Both the position numbers and the translations under genes were made by a program. Positions 1-7,554 of a DNA stretch of 32,428 bases are shown in pieces. The stretch is from Caldilineaceae bacterium (GTDB lineage: Bacteria; Chloroflexota; Anaerolineae; Caldilineales; Caldilineaceae). The number at the start of each line of letters is the position of its first letter. Position 1 is the first letter of the stretch. The DNA lies in contig JAPKMW010000117.1 in NCBI GenBank assembly GCA_026645575.1, forward strand, positions 1 to 32,428, read 5' to 3'. The notes beneath the pieces were generated by a model that did not search any database, was not told the origin of the DNA, and saw only the letters and a list, made by a program, of their open reading frames with translations.

Positions 1-25
1 AAAGTTTGGTTTCGTCACCTTTACT

Positions 26-463
26 TTACCCGGTGGGCCATCCCCCTCCAAATTTCAACCAAACTAGATACACTACCGATCGAAGCTTGTCAAGCGTTTC
101 GAATAGTTTCTTAGCTTCACTCATGGATAACTCAGATGTCTTTCTTGGGTCGCCCGTTGTTAATTCACCTTCGTAATCTGCCTGCAACCGATTGTCACGC
201 AAGCGATCTAGCGATAGGTATATGCGGCCTCTCGCACCACCCTTCTTTTTGAAATGTGCAAGTAATCGTCCATGATCATCGCCGCTGCCGCTCTCTGGAA
301 AATTTTCCTTTTCGACAGCGAAATCCATAGCACATTGAAAAGCTGCATAGTAGGCGCGGCTTATAGCAGTGCGATAGCACGCTTCTGCCGAACAGTTTGG
401 CACAGCGGCATTATCGTGGAGCCACTGTGCCAAGTTTTTGTATTCTCGCCAATCGAAACTCAT
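26..463 (-). CDS. HEPN-domain protein
   Basis: 145 aa. The N-terminal half carries the helical signature seen in small HEPN/UPF0332-like proteins: an R-T-A-I-S-R-A-Y-Y-A-A-F helix at residues 31-42, a His at 64, and a second helix L-R-D-N-R-L-Q-A-D-Y at 88-97. The ribonuclease motif R-x4-6-H of HEPN toxins is not evident, so RNase activity should not be assumed. The ATG overlaps the TGA of the upstream gene as ATGA, which implies translational coupling. It is the last gene of a three-gene operon with an unknown protein and a DUF3467 protein. HEPN proteins are often the effector or nucleic-acid-binding half of two-gene modules. A toxin-antitoxin-like role here is inference from context only. 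Confidence 0.75.
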   Translation of the reverse strand: MSFDWREYKNLAQWLHDNAAVPNCSAEACYRTAISRAYYAAFQCAMDFAVEKENFPESGSGDDHGRLLAHFKKKGGARGRIYLSLDRLRDNRLQADYEGELTTGDPRKTSELSMSEAKKLFETLDKLRSVVYLVWLKFGGGWPTG

Positions 464-951
464 AAGGGGGCCAAGTTAAAGATGATTTTGTTGCCGATGA
501 AGTCGATTTGATCGAGCAGCCATTCTTCATCAAAAGCATCCAGTCTTGCCATTGCTTCTGCAACTGGTAAGTGCGTTTGAATATAAACTACAAACTGCGG
601 GTAATCATCACCAGCAGTGTGATGTGCTGGTTTCAGCATGAATTTGGTATCAGCATCGAAATGCTTGGCAAGTACAGCCTGCCCACGCACTAGCCAGTCG
701 GCAAGGTCTGCGTTATGTGCAAAGAAATTGGTGATCACGGAGTCGTCGCAGAAAACAAACAACCGCCGCAGTTTTGACACAGCGGCAATCGTACCGTTGC
801 GATACCACGACAAGATGGGTTCTCGGCCCGTTTCACTTGAATATCCAAAGAAGTCATGTCCATCCTGAGCGTGAACATGTGACTCAACTGGCAAGACATA
901 GGCTGGTGCGCTAGATGCGTTCGCTTGAAAATCAGCAAAATTGTACGGCAT
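460..951 (-). CDS. Conserved hypothetical protein, partner of HEPN gene
   Basis: 163 aa with no signal peptide or membrane segment. I do not recognise a named domain. The C-terminal third alternates strand and helix, with a segment near residues 115-150 of the form F-V-V-Y-I-Q-T followed by A-x-A-R-L-D-A-F-D-E-E-W-L-L-D and a final strand N-K-I-I-F-N-L. This looks like a small alpha/beta module of the kind I associate with uncharacterised proteins encoded beside HEPN genes. Only 3 nt separate it from the upstream DUF3467 gene, and its last 4 nt overlap the HEPN start, so all three are probably co-translated. It may be the partner or antitoxin-like half of a HEPN module, but no nucleotidyltransferase G-S-x-A-R-G motif is present. 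Confidence 0.7.
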   Translation of the reverse strand: MPYNFADFQANASSAPAYVLPVESHVHAQDGHDFFGYSSETGREPILSWYRNGTIAAVSKLRRLFVFCDDSVITNFFAHNADLADWLVRGQAVLAKHFDADTKFMLKPAHHTAGDDYPQFVVYIQTHLPVAEAMARLDAFDEEWLLDQIDFIGNKIIFNLAPL

Positions 952-954
952 AGC

Positions 955-1281
955 TTATTCCGTTTCGCTATCACGTTTGAGAATAAAGCGACTTTCATAC
1001 ATTTGAATGTTTTGATTCAGCAATTCAATAAGCTCCTTCGCCCTAGTTGACGACAGGACAATACGAGCGACACACCTTGCATCTATGCTGTCTATGGCCT
1101 CGATCAGTTCTTGCTTTTCCTCTTCTGTCCCAATGATTACAGGTGCCCAAACATCAAAAAAAGACAGAAAGAAGTTATCTTGATCGTGTTGAACAACAAT
1201 ATTGTTGGCGTGCCGTGTTTCGAGGTCGGGCGGATAGACTCGATTAATTTTGACAAGTTTTTCAGGATTTCTTTCTAACAT
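955..1281 (-). CDS. DUF3467-family protein
   Basis: 108 aa, a typical length for DUF3467. The diagnostic part is residues 71-99, where a strand (V-A-R-I-V-L-S) leads into the helix A-K-E-L-I-E-L-L-N-Q-N-I and then Y-E. The middle of the protein has the family's F-F-L-S-F-F-D strand. The molecular function of DUF3467 is unknown. It is the first gene of the operon. An AAGGTG ribosome binding site lies 6 nt upstream of the ATG, and a good promoter lies about 45-75 nt upstream. The operon looks richer in A+T than the metabolic genes later in the window, which may reflect acquisition by transfer. Confidence 0.7.
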   Translation of the reverse strand: MLERNPEKLVKINRVYPPDLETRHANNIVVQHDQDNFFLSFFDVWAPVIIGTEEEKQELIEAIDSIDARCVARIVLSSTRAKELIELLNQNIQMYESRFILKRDSETE

Positions 1282-1326
1282 CGATTCACCTTGATGGTTA
1301 TGGCTACAACTAGCTATGTAGCTACC

Positions 1327-1355
1327 ATCATATCACTAGCTTAATCAATTGTCCA
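1327..1355 (-). promoter_or_regulatory. Sigma-70-type promoter of the DUF3467/HEPN operon
   Basis: Reading the minus strand, a -35 TGGACA (1355-1350) and a -10 TATGAT (1332-1327) are separated by 17 nt, each matching consensus at 5 of 6 bases. Transcription would begin near 1320 and leave a leader of about 40 nt with the AAGGTG site before the ATG at 1281. Confidence 0.6.
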
Positions 1356-1646
1356 TCCCGAATTTATTACAAATCGTCAGCCGGGGTACGCGCCGCTTTG
1401 TATAGTGTGATGATCCAAACCTGTGGGAGTTAGTCGAAACGCCGTTGTGGTTGAGCATTGTCATGCTTGCCTACCTCCGATAGAAGCGCAGCGACGCAGC
1501 TTTTTGAGTCTAGACTTTATTGCATCTTCATGCATCACCACCAGTTTGTGTTTGCTTTTCTTCACCGCTGGTGCATCTCCGGCGCGCTTCAATTACATGT
1601 TGACCTGGCTGCGGTCATCTACGCTCTACCCTGGTTATGCCAACCT
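1356..1646. other. Intergenic stretch with no supported feature
   Basis: Between the promoter of the first operon and the end of the SH3b gene. Short open frames on the plus strand (from 1423 and 1458) have no ribosome binding site, protein-like pattern or signal sequence. A weak imperfect repeat of ATGCATCACCACCAG and CTGGTGCAT near 1530-1580 is too poor to call. Confidence 0.5.
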
Positions 1647-2255
1647 TTAGTTGCCTGTTGGCGTCGGTAGGAGCGATGTTGTGGCGTTTTGTCCTGCGGC
1701 CGGGGTGGCAACCGGCGTAGGGGCCGGAAATGGCGGGGGTTCTTCGCCAATGACCGGTAAACCGACGGCCACGCGATTCACCAGGAAGGCTGCGATCCAT
1801 GCGCCGCTTTGCAACTGTAGCCAATCACCGGCCGGATTCCGGGCAACAACGGCAAGCGCTTGACCCGCTTGAACGGTCCCCACCAGGGTAAAGGTGCTCC
1901 CTGGCCCGCTACGCAAGTTGGCGGCGCGATTGGCGAAGGCCGGCGCCTCGGCCAGGCGAAACGCCACCACGCGACTTTCGGTGGTCGCCGCCACCAAAAA
2001 CTTAGCAATCCATTCACCAGTGCTGAGTTGATACCACGCGCCTTCATCATCCGTCACTGTGACCAGTTGGCCGGCTTGGGCCGCACCAATAATCGGGTAC
2101 GTAACACCAGGGCCAAAGCGCAGATTGGCATCCTGCAAAACGATGGCCTCGATGGTCAGGCGAACTTGCGCCATACTAGACCGTAGGTTCAACGTGCTGC
2201 CCAGCCCCAGTAGAATGAGCAACAGGCAAAGCCGCCGGCGGGTCTGCTCTCTCAT
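1647..2255 (-). CDS. Secreted protein with two bacterial SH3 domains
   Basis: 202 aa from the ATG at 2255. That start has AAAGGA six nt upstream (2267-2262), better placed than for the in-frame GTG at 2279 or ATG at 2270. The N-terminus is a classic signal peptide: R-R-R, a run of Leu/Ile, then S-S-M-A-Q as probable cleavage region. Two SH3b (SH3_3) repeats follow at about residues 41-89 and 111-159. Each holds N-L-R-x-G-P-G near its start and a W-Y/L-Q-L-x-x-G-x-W-I-A ending. The tail is Pro/Ala/Thr-rich with no catalytic domain or anchor. SH3b domains bind cell-wall peptides or glycans, so this is probably an exported wall-associated protein. Its partner is unknown and no terminator is visible downstream. 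Confidence 0.85.
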   Translation of the reverse strand: MREQTRRRLCLLLILLGLGSTLNLRSSMAQVRLTIEAIVLQDANLRFGPGVTYPIIGAAQAGQLVTVTDDEGAWYQLSTGEWIAKFLVAATTESRVVAFRLAEAPAFANRAANLRSGPGSTFTLVGTVQAGQALAVVARNPAGDWLQLQSGAWIAAFLVNRVAVGLPVIGEEPPPFPAPTPVATPAAGQNATTSLLPTPTGN

Positions 2256-2528
2256 CGCGAATCCTTTCATCGATAGCACATCCGCCCGGTGTTACCATTG
2301 AACATTACCCCGCCGGCAGGTGTGTCACAAATAGCGCCATTCTGATACTTGCTTGCCGTTCGCACCGAAGAGCAAGCCACAATCCCCCCTTATTATTCCA
2401 AATCGCTGTTCCACTGCCAAACCTGTAACCGCCTGATTCGGCATGATAGCCATAAAATACCAAACTTTTGCCCTATTACAGGAGGGGAAGCGTTTTCGAG
2501 AATTGTTGTACGCGCGCACATATCATTT

Positions 2529-2557
2529 TTGACACCACTCACCAATCGTGTTATAAT
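2529..2557 (+). promoter_or_regulatory. Perfect consensus sigma-70 promoter
   Basis: TTGACA at 2529-2534 and TATAAT at 2552-2557 with a 17-nt spacer, a full consensus match. The predicted start (about 2564) lies immediately before a long hairpin, so the promoter serves a short structured transcript rather than directly the gene at 2969. Confidence 0.75.
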
Positions 2558-2563
2558 GGAGTC

Positions 2564-2631
2564 ACGCCAGGATCAGCGTTGCGGCTAATTACCGCTTCGG
2601 GGGAACGTTGATTCTGGCTATTTTTATTTTC
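2564..2631 (+). ncRNA. Candidate small hairpin RNA or attenuator
   Basis: Starting two bases after the predicted +1, the arms 2566-2580 and 2604-2618 pair over 15 contiguous positions, two of them G-U wobbles (GCCAGGATCAGCGTT with AACGTTGATTCTGGC). The wobbles favour an RNA structure read on the plus strand, matching the promoter direction. The 23-nt apical part contains a smaller stem GCGG/CCGC (2581-2584 and 2592-2595). The 3' arm is followed by TATTTTTATTTT, a plausible intrinsic-termination tail. Expected product about 65-70 nt. It could instead be an attenuator for the secreted protein gene starting 340 nt downstream. I recognise no known RNA family. Confidence 0.55.
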
Positions 2632-2968
2632 TACCCCAGTTTGCTCCACATCGGCGTGTCAACGCCAGCAGCAATAGACTTAAATTCCTACGTTTTTCCT
2701 ATCACACCGCTATCATACAGCTACTGCTTTCCTGCGCGCTTTCCCTACAATCCATCAGCCACCGCCTGACGTACCGCTTTTGCCAATACTTTATCCGTCC
2801 GCCGAACGTTATTTGTCCAACGATCTCTTTGGTTTTTCTCTACAATCACGCTGGGTGTTATGGAACGAACACCCAGCGTGTTATGGCGCACTGGTGCAGA
2901 GCCAGTGGCTGGATCTGGCGTCAGCAACGGCGCGAGCATCATTGTAGAAAGAGAGAAAGAAGTAACCG
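2632..2968. other. Intergenic leader region, mostly featureless
   Basis: Apart from the 13-bp inverted repeat at 2847-2880, I see no gene or clear promoter here. A purine-rich ribosome binding region (AAAGAGAGAAAGAAG) lies just before the ATG at 2969. Confidence 0.5.
2847..2880. repeat. Perfect 13-bp inverted repeat upstream of secreted protein gene
   Basis: CACGCTGGGTGTT (2847-2859) and AACACCCAGCGTG (2868-2880) flank an 8-nt centre. There is no T-run after either arm, so an operator or mRNA leader hairpin is more likely than a terminator. It ends 88 nt before the start codon at 2969. Confidence 0.6.
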
Positions 2969-4147
2969 ATGAACACAACCAGATCATTGGACAAGTGCGA
3001 GGAACTAGGAACGGCTCGTCAACACGGCATGGAGCGACATTGCAAGGTTGCAGTAGGACCACAGGTCTTCACCCTGATTTTCTTTTTGGCTGTGAGTGCG
3101 CTGATGGTCTCATCGCCCCAAGCGGCCAGTGCGCAAGGGACTGTACCGCCCGGCACCATTCCCCCCGGCACCATCCCGCCAACGGCGATCATCTATCTCG
3201 GCTTTAAGAGTAGTGATGAGATCGAGTTTAGCAACAGCACCATCCCCGACTTTCGCTATAAGAATGAAGATATTGTCGCCTACACCCCGGCCACCCAGGA
3301 ATTTGCGCTCTTCTTTGACGGGTCGGCGTGTGGATTGGCCGACGCCAACCTGGACGATTTTGCCATTACCGACGAGGGTACGCTCCTCTTTACGCTACGC
3401 GCCAAGTTCACTATTCCCGGCCTGGGCGAGGTGGATGATTCGGATGTGGTGAGCTACACCGCCGGCACGGACGATTGCGGAGATTTTGGCATCCGGCTCC
3501 GTGGCGCCGATGTAGGGTTGACCAAGGGCGCCGAAGATATTGATGGGTTGGGCCTGGCCGCTGACGGCAGCTTGCTCATCAGCACCATTGGTACAGCCAG
3601 CGTCCCCGGCAGCAGCGGTGAGTTGGTCATCAAAGATCGGGACTTGATCAAGCTCGACGAGGCCACCGGTCTTTGGTCGCTCTACTTTGATGGGGATGAT
3701 GTGGGGCTGACCAACAGCAGCGAAGACATTCGCAGCGTGTGGGAAGATCCCACCCTGGATGCGCAGAACAATCGTCAACTCTACTTGACCCTGAGCGGCA
3801 ACTTTGCGGCCAGCAGCATCAACCAGGATGAGGGGGACAAGAATGACATTGAGGGCTGCACCTTGCTCCAGAACGGGGAAGATACTCAGTGTTCATTCTT
3901 CAAGTTGCTCGATGGGGAGACAGTTGGCATCGAAAATCAACTTGATGGGTTGGCAATCCTCGGCGATCCAACAGTGGTCGGCAGCGCCGTGACCGGGCTA
4001 GGTAGCGGCGATGTGGTCGAAGCAGCAGAAGCAGCCTATGACGCCGCCGACTTTGCCGAAGCCATGGCCGAAGGCGACGAAGGGGTCACCGCTGATGACT
4101 TTGTGGAGGTAGTGACGCGTATCTTTGTGCCTTTTGCACAACGGTAA
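2969..4147 (+). CDS. Secreted repeat protein of unknown function
   Basis: 392 aa. A hydrophobic segment at about residues 33-48 followed by A-A-S-A-Q is a signal peptide with a long N-region; a shorter start at Met21 is possible but has no ribosome binding site. After it comes a short Pro-rich repeat (P-P-G-T-I twice, about 60-71). The body holds four degenerate repeats of the form F-D-G-x-x-V-G-L-x-x-x-x-E-D-I/L-D at about 115-131, 177-193, 240-254 and 315-330, each followed by a strand-rich D-G-S/T-L-L-F/I-S/T segment, as in beta-propeller-like exported proteins. The last 50 residues are Ala/Glu/Asp-rich. There is no C-terminal anchor, so it is probably released or surface-bound. Similar repeat proteins are known in environmental bacteria; I know no activity for them. 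Confidence 0.8.
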   Translation: MNTTRSLDKCEELGTARQHGMERHCKVAVGPQVFTLIFFLAVSALMVSSPQAASAQGTVPPGTIPPGTIPPTAIIYLGFKSSDEIEFSNSTIPDFRYKNEDIVAYTPATQEFALFFDGSACGLADANLDDFAITDEGTLLFTLRAKFTIPGLGEVDDSDVVSYTAGTDDCGDFGIRLRGADVGLTKGAEDIDGLGLAADGSLLISTIGTASVPGSSGELVIKDRDLIKLDEATGLWSLYFDGDDVGLTNSSEDIRSVWEDPTLDAQNNRQLYLTLSGNFAASSINQDEGDKNDIEGCTLLQNGEDTQCSFFKLLDGETVGIENQLDGLAILGDPTVVGSAVTGLGSGDVVEAAEAAYDAADFAEAMAEGDEGVTADDFVEVVTRIFVPFAQR

Positions 4148-4181
4148 AAACCGTAGTAGCAGCAGTTGAAACTGCCACCTG

Positions 4182-4224
4182 ACAGGGAGAAGCCGCCTCA
4201 GCGGCTGGGGCGGCTTCTCCCTGT
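4182..4224. repeat. Inverted repeat downstream of secreted protein, terminator-like
   Basis: Arms 4182-4197 and 4209-4224 are perfectly complementary over 16 bp around an 11-nt loop. The left arm can alternatively fold with the loop through AGCCGCCTCAGCGGCT (4191-4206), giving two mutually exclusive hairpins. No T-run follows. The 16-nt core also occurs in the inner hairpin of the element at 31978-32130, so this is a repeated palindrome as well as a possible transcription stop. Confidence 0.65.
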
Positions 4225-4269
4225 TAGCGGGGGATTCATCCCCTCTGCCACTATTCCCTTCTGCGATGG

Positions 4270-4298
4270 TTGACGCATCGCCTTCCTCTTGGTATGAT
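4270..4298 (+). promoter_or_regulatory. Promoter of the enolase-superfamily gene
   Basis: TTGACG (4270-4275), a 17-nt spacer and TATGAT (4293-4298). Transcription would start near 4305, giving a leader of about 50 nt with the ribosome binding site AGAGGAT before the ATG at 4355. Confidence 0.65.
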
Positions 4299-4354
4299 CA
4301 TAGGACGTTTTCCCATCCCCATTGCATTCACCATAAACCAAGAGGATATAACTC

Positions 4355-5539
4355 ATGAAAATTACCAACATCCGCTCGTGGATCGTCAAAGTACCGTGGG
4401 ATCACAACCCTGGCGCCGGTGTGGTGCGCGACCCCGGCACCCGTGTCTTTATCTTTGTCCAGGTTGACACAGACGCCGGCATTACTGGCTGGGGCGAAAT
4501 CACCACCTACCCCGGCCCCGTTGCCAACCGGGCGGTCGCTGCTTATGTGGACCAAATTGGCGCTTGGCTCAAAGGCGAAGACCCGGCCAATATCGAAGCG
4601 ATCTGGCACAAAACCTTCCGCGCCATGACCTATGTCGGCACGCGTGGCGCCACCACCGCAGCGATCAGCGCCATCGACATTGCGCTCTGGGACATTCGGG
4701 GCAAAGTGTTGGGTCTGCCCATCTACCAACTCATGGGCGGCCCCGTGCGCGACCGCATTCCGCTCTACTGTCACCCCTACAAACCGACCTCGCCGGAGAC
4801 CATTACCGCCAGCGCCAAGGAGATCGCCGCCGCCGGTTTCAAAGCCTTTAAGATGGACCCAATGATCCATAATCTACGCAGCGGCAATGCCGGCTATCTC
4901 GATGGCGAACTGTCGGCTGATGTGGAAGCGGAAGCCTTGGAAATTTTGGCCGCCGCGCGTGAAGCCGTCGGGCCGGAGATGGAGATTTTGATCGACGCGC
5001 ATGGGCTGTACAATGTTCCCTCCGCCGTGCGGCTGGCGAACAAGATGGCGGCCTATAATATCTTCTGGTTTGAAGAGCCGGTGCCGCCCGAAAGTTGGAA
5101 GGCGCTCAAACAGGTGCGCGAACAGGTCAATGTCTCACTCTGTACCGGAGAACGGCTCCACACGCGCTGGGAGTTTGTCCCTATCTTCGAGGGGGGGCTG
5201 GCCGACTTTGTCATGCCGGATGTGACCTGGACCGGCGGTATCTCTGAACTCAAGAAGATTGCGACGATGGCCGAAGCCTACTACATTCCCATCTCGCCCC
5301 ACGACGCCAGCGGACCGGTCAATGTCGTAGCCGGCGCCCAGGTGATGATGACGGTGCCGAACTTCTACAAGCTGGAAGTCCACCGCTATGATCTCTCCGG
5401 TTACAACCTCTTGATCGACCAACCACTTGATGTACGCGGCGGCTGTCTCCACCTGACCGATCGACCGGGGCTGGGTATCGAAATGAATCTAGACACCCTG
5501 CGCGCCTACGAAACCACACCAGACGATTCTGCCAACTAA
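4355..5539 (+). CDS. Mandelate racemase/muconate lactonizing enzyme family protein
   Basis: 394 aa, the usual length of the family. The enolase-superfamily capping domain spans about residues 1-125 (ends D-I-A-L-W-D-I-R-G-K), followed by the barrel. Visible active-site elements are K-A-F-K-M-D at 163-168, metal ligands in L-I-D-A-H-G (Asp214), F-E-E-P (Glu240/241) and T-G-E-R (Glu266), and a His-Asp base pair in S-P-H-D (His316, Asp317). The ligand set and H-D pattern are like those of sugar-acid dehydratases such as galactonate dehydratase, so conversion of an aldonate to a 2-keto-3-deoxy acid is the best guess, with substrate unknown. It has its own promoter and is followed by a sulfotransferase after a 27-bp inverted repeat. 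Confidence 0.88.
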   Translation: MKITNIRSWIVKVPWDHNPGAGVVRDPGTRVFIFVQVDTDAGITGWGEITTYPGPVANRAVAAYVDQIGAWLKGEDPANIEAIWHKTFRAMTYVGTRGATTAAISAIDIALWDIRGKVLGLPIYQLMGGPVRDRIPLYCHPYKPTSPETITASAKEIAAAGFKAFKMDPMIHNLRSGNAGYLDGELSADVEAEALEILAAAREAVGPEMEILIDAHGLYNVPSAVRLANKMAAYNIFWFEEPVPPESWKALKQVREQVNVSLCTGERLHTRWEFVPIFEGGLADFVMPDVTWTGGISELKKIATMAEAYYIPISPHDASGPVNVVAGAQVMMTVPNFYKLEVHRYDLSGYNLLIDQPLDVRGGCLHLTDRPGLGIEMNLDTLRAYETTPDDSAN

Positions 5540-5559
5540 TTCCTATTTTGAAAACAACC

Positions 5560-5629
5560 ACCGCCAAGGACGCTAAGAGCGCAAAGGTTCGCTTAAGTTT
5601 TTCTTTGCGCTCTTAGCGTCCTTGGCGGT
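5560..5629. repeat. 27-bp perfect inverted repeat (CCGCCAAGGACGC type)
   Basis: Arms 5560-5586 and 5603-5629 are exact reverse complements around a 16-nt loop. The arm contains CCGCCAAGGACGC and TAAGAGCGCAAAG. Very similar arms recur between genes in many environmental bacteria. No T-run follows, so it is listed as an intergenic repeat. It lies between the enolase-superfamily gene and the sulfotransferase and could stabilise or process a shared transcript. Confidence 0.8.
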
Positions 5630-5674
5630 AGAAAGCGCGTTCGCAACAAAAACGAACTAGAAAGAATAATTCTT

Positions 5675-6592
5675 GTGACTACACCAACGGTATTGCGGCG
5701 TCCCACTTCGCTGGCCGAACTGCGGGAGCGCACCAAAGGCATGGGCACCGAAGAAGGGCGCACCTTTGGCCGTACCTTTCCCTTGCAACCAACCGATGTC
5801 GTCATTAGTCCGCATGGCAAATCGGGCACCACCTGGCTGCAACAGATCGTGCATGGCCTGCGCACCCGTGGCGATATGGACTTTGATGACATTTCACGCG
5901 TTGTACCCTGGCTGGAAACGTCGTATGACTTGGGCATCGATCTTCATGCGCCGCAACGAGGGCAGCCACGCGCCTTCAAAAGTCACCTGCGCTGGGATGA
6001 GATTCCCAAAGGTGGGCGCTACATCGTCTCCTTCCGCGATCCAAAGGATGTGCTGGTGTCGGGCTACCGCTTTATGGAAGGCTGGTTTTTCGAGCCGGGG
6101 TCGATTGACATTGTCACCTGGGCCAAAGATTCATTTGCTAATCGGGAGAAGGGCGGTTATTGGCGCCACTTGCGCTCCTGGTGGGAACAGCGCCACAATC
6201 CCCAAGTCTTGCTGCTCTGCTATGAGGAGATGACTAAAGATTTACCGTGGACCGTGCGCACCGTGGCCCACTTCATCGGCGTACCGCTTGATGAAGAATT
6301 GTTCGATATTGTCGTCCGCCAATCATCACTGGACTTTATGCTGGCGCACAAAGATCGCTTTGATGACCGCTTAATGCGCGAACATAGCGAGCGGGTTGCC
6401 GGTCTGCCCCCCGGCAGCGATTCCGCCAAGGTGCGCAAGGGGGAAGTCGGCTCCCATTGGTACGAACTGCCGCAAGCCATCAGCGACGAACTGGATCAGA
6501 TCTGGCGCGAAGAGATCGAAAGCACCCTCGGCTTTCCCACCTACCAGTCGCTCTGTGAAGCGTGGCGACAAGAAGTCAACTCTTCGGCGTGA
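5675..6592 (+). CDS. Sulfotransferase family 1 protein
   Basis: 305 aa from a GTG codon. The next in-frame ATG (codon 23) is also upstream of the PAPS loop, but GTG gives the fuller family N-terminus. The 5'-phosphosulfate loop S-P-H-G-K-S-G-T-T-W-L lies at residues 45-55, the probable catalytic His in F-K-S-H-L (His104), the 3'-phosphate motif F-R-D-P-K-D-V-L-V-S at 120-129, and the C-terminal R-K-G-E-V-G-S-H-W at 254-262. This is the layout of soluble, cytosolic-type sulfotransferases that move sulfate from PAPS to a small hydroxyl or amine acceptor. There is no signal peptide. The acceptor cannot be read from the sequence. It probably shares a transcript with the preceding gene and converges on the aldo/keto reductase 13 nt away, with no terminator between. 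Confidence 0.9.
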   Translation: MTTPTVLRRPTSLAELRERTKGMGTEEGRTFGRTFPLQPTDVVISPHGKSGTTWLQQIVHGLRTRGDMDFDDISRVVPWLETSYDLGIDLHAPQRGQPRAFKSHLRWDEIPKGGRYIVSFRDPKDVLVSGYRFMEGWFFEPGSIDIVTWAKDSFANREKGGYWRHLRSWWEQRHNPQVLLLCYEEMTKDLPWTVRTVAHFIGVPLDEELFDIVVRQSSLDFMLAHKDRFDDRLMREHSERVAGLPPGSDSAKVRKGEVGSHWYELPQAISDELDQIWREEIESTLGFPTYQSLCEAWRQEVNSSA

Positions 6593-6605
6593 TGCGTGTC
6601 ACACA

Positions 6606-7538
6606 TCACGGATAATAACGGTATTGATTGCCCGTATCAGGAATATGGCGGATCACCTCGTCGCTGATAGCGGTCATACGGGCGAAGAGCGTGGCGGGCA
6701 GATCGCCGGCCAGGGCTTGGGCGTTGTCTTGCACTTGGGCCGGGGTGCGGGCGCCGACCACGGCAGTGTCGATGCCGGGTTGCTGCAAGACCCAACGCAG
6801 CGCCAGGTGAGCGAGCGACCGTTGACTTTCCGCTGCCAGTTCCTTCAATTGTTCCACCCCTGCGTAGACATGGGGCCAGACATCTGTGTCAAAGAGAACC
6901 GTGTTGGGCCGTTTGTCGTCGGCGGCCAGGTGGGGTTGGCGGGGGAACTTCCCGGTCAGCACCCCTTGCGCCACCGAGCTATAGGTGGTAACAGCAATCT
7001 GGTGTTCGCGGCAGTAGGGGATCACCTCTCGTTCGGCAAAGCGCCAGACGAGGTTGTAACAGAGTTGATGGGCGTCGATCCGGCCCACGGTCGCTACCTG
7101 TGTCATCTGTTCCACCGAAAAGTTGCTGACGCCGACAGCACGAATTTTGCCCTGGCGGCGCGCCGTTTCCAGCCCTTCCATCCAGGGGCGCAGATCCTTG
7201 CCCTGGCGGGGCCAGTGGATGTAATAGAGGTCGATCACATCGGTTTGCAGGCGAGCCAGACTCTGATCAACCTGGGCGAGCATGGCAGTGGAGGTCATTT
7301 CTTGCGGACTGGCTTTGGACGCCAGAAAGATGGCAGCGCGGCGCGTGGGATCGGCGGTCAGGAATTGACCGATGAGCTGTTCCGAACGGCCATTGCTATA
7401 GCCGCTGGCCGTGTCAAAATGGTTGATCCCGCTGGCAAGCGCCGCCTGCATGACGGCCAGCCAACCTTCGTCGCTCTGGTCGCCAAATACGGTGCCGCCG
7501 AGAGCGAGAAGGCTGCGGTGTGGTATTGTGGGTAGCAT
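6606..7538 (-). CDS. Aldo/keto reductase
   Basis: 310 aa. The catalytic tetrad is readable: Asp42 in F-D-T-A-S-G-Y, Tyr47, Lys75 in L-A-S-K and His108 in Y-I-H-W. The C-terminal NADPH region is present (A-V-V-G-A-R-T near 265-271). An NAD(P)H-dependent oxidoreductase of a sugar or small carbonyl is likely, with substrate unassigned. The start is supported by AGGAGA about 9 nt upstream. The gene begins 16 nt after the stop of the GH32 gene, so the two form an operon, consistent with reduction or oxidation of a sugar released by the glycosidase. Confidence 0.92.
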   Translation of the reverse strand: MLPTIPHRSLLALGGTVFGDQSDEGWLAVMQAALASGINHFDTASGYSNGRSEQLIGQFLTADPTRRAAIFLASKASPQEMTSTAMLAQVDQSLARLQTDVIDLYYIHWPRQGKDLRPWMEGLETARRQGKIRAVGVSNFSVEQMTQVATVGRIDAHQLCYNLVWRFAEREVIPYCREHQIAVTTYSSVAQGVLTGKFPRQPHLAADDKRPNTVLFDTDVWPHVYAGVEQLKELAAESQRSLAHLALRWVLQQPGIDTAVVGARTPAQVQDNAQALAGDLPATLFARMTAISDEVIRHIPDTGNQYRYYP

Positions 7539-7554
7539 CAGTTAAATCTCCTCT

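Noticed and set aside
1423..1670. Two overlapping short plus-strand open frames
   Set aside because: No ribosome binding site, no coherent protein pattern, and one overlaps the 3' end of the SH3b gene.
4182..4224. Confident intrinsic terminator
   Set aside because: The stem is strong but no T-run follows and the core is a dispersed repeat, so it is reported as a repeat.
6396..7535. 379-codon plus-strand open frame opposite the aldo/keto reductase
   Set aside because: It is the antisense shadow of a well-supported reductase and the end of the sulfotransferase; the translation has no family features and is rich in residues typical of shadow frames.
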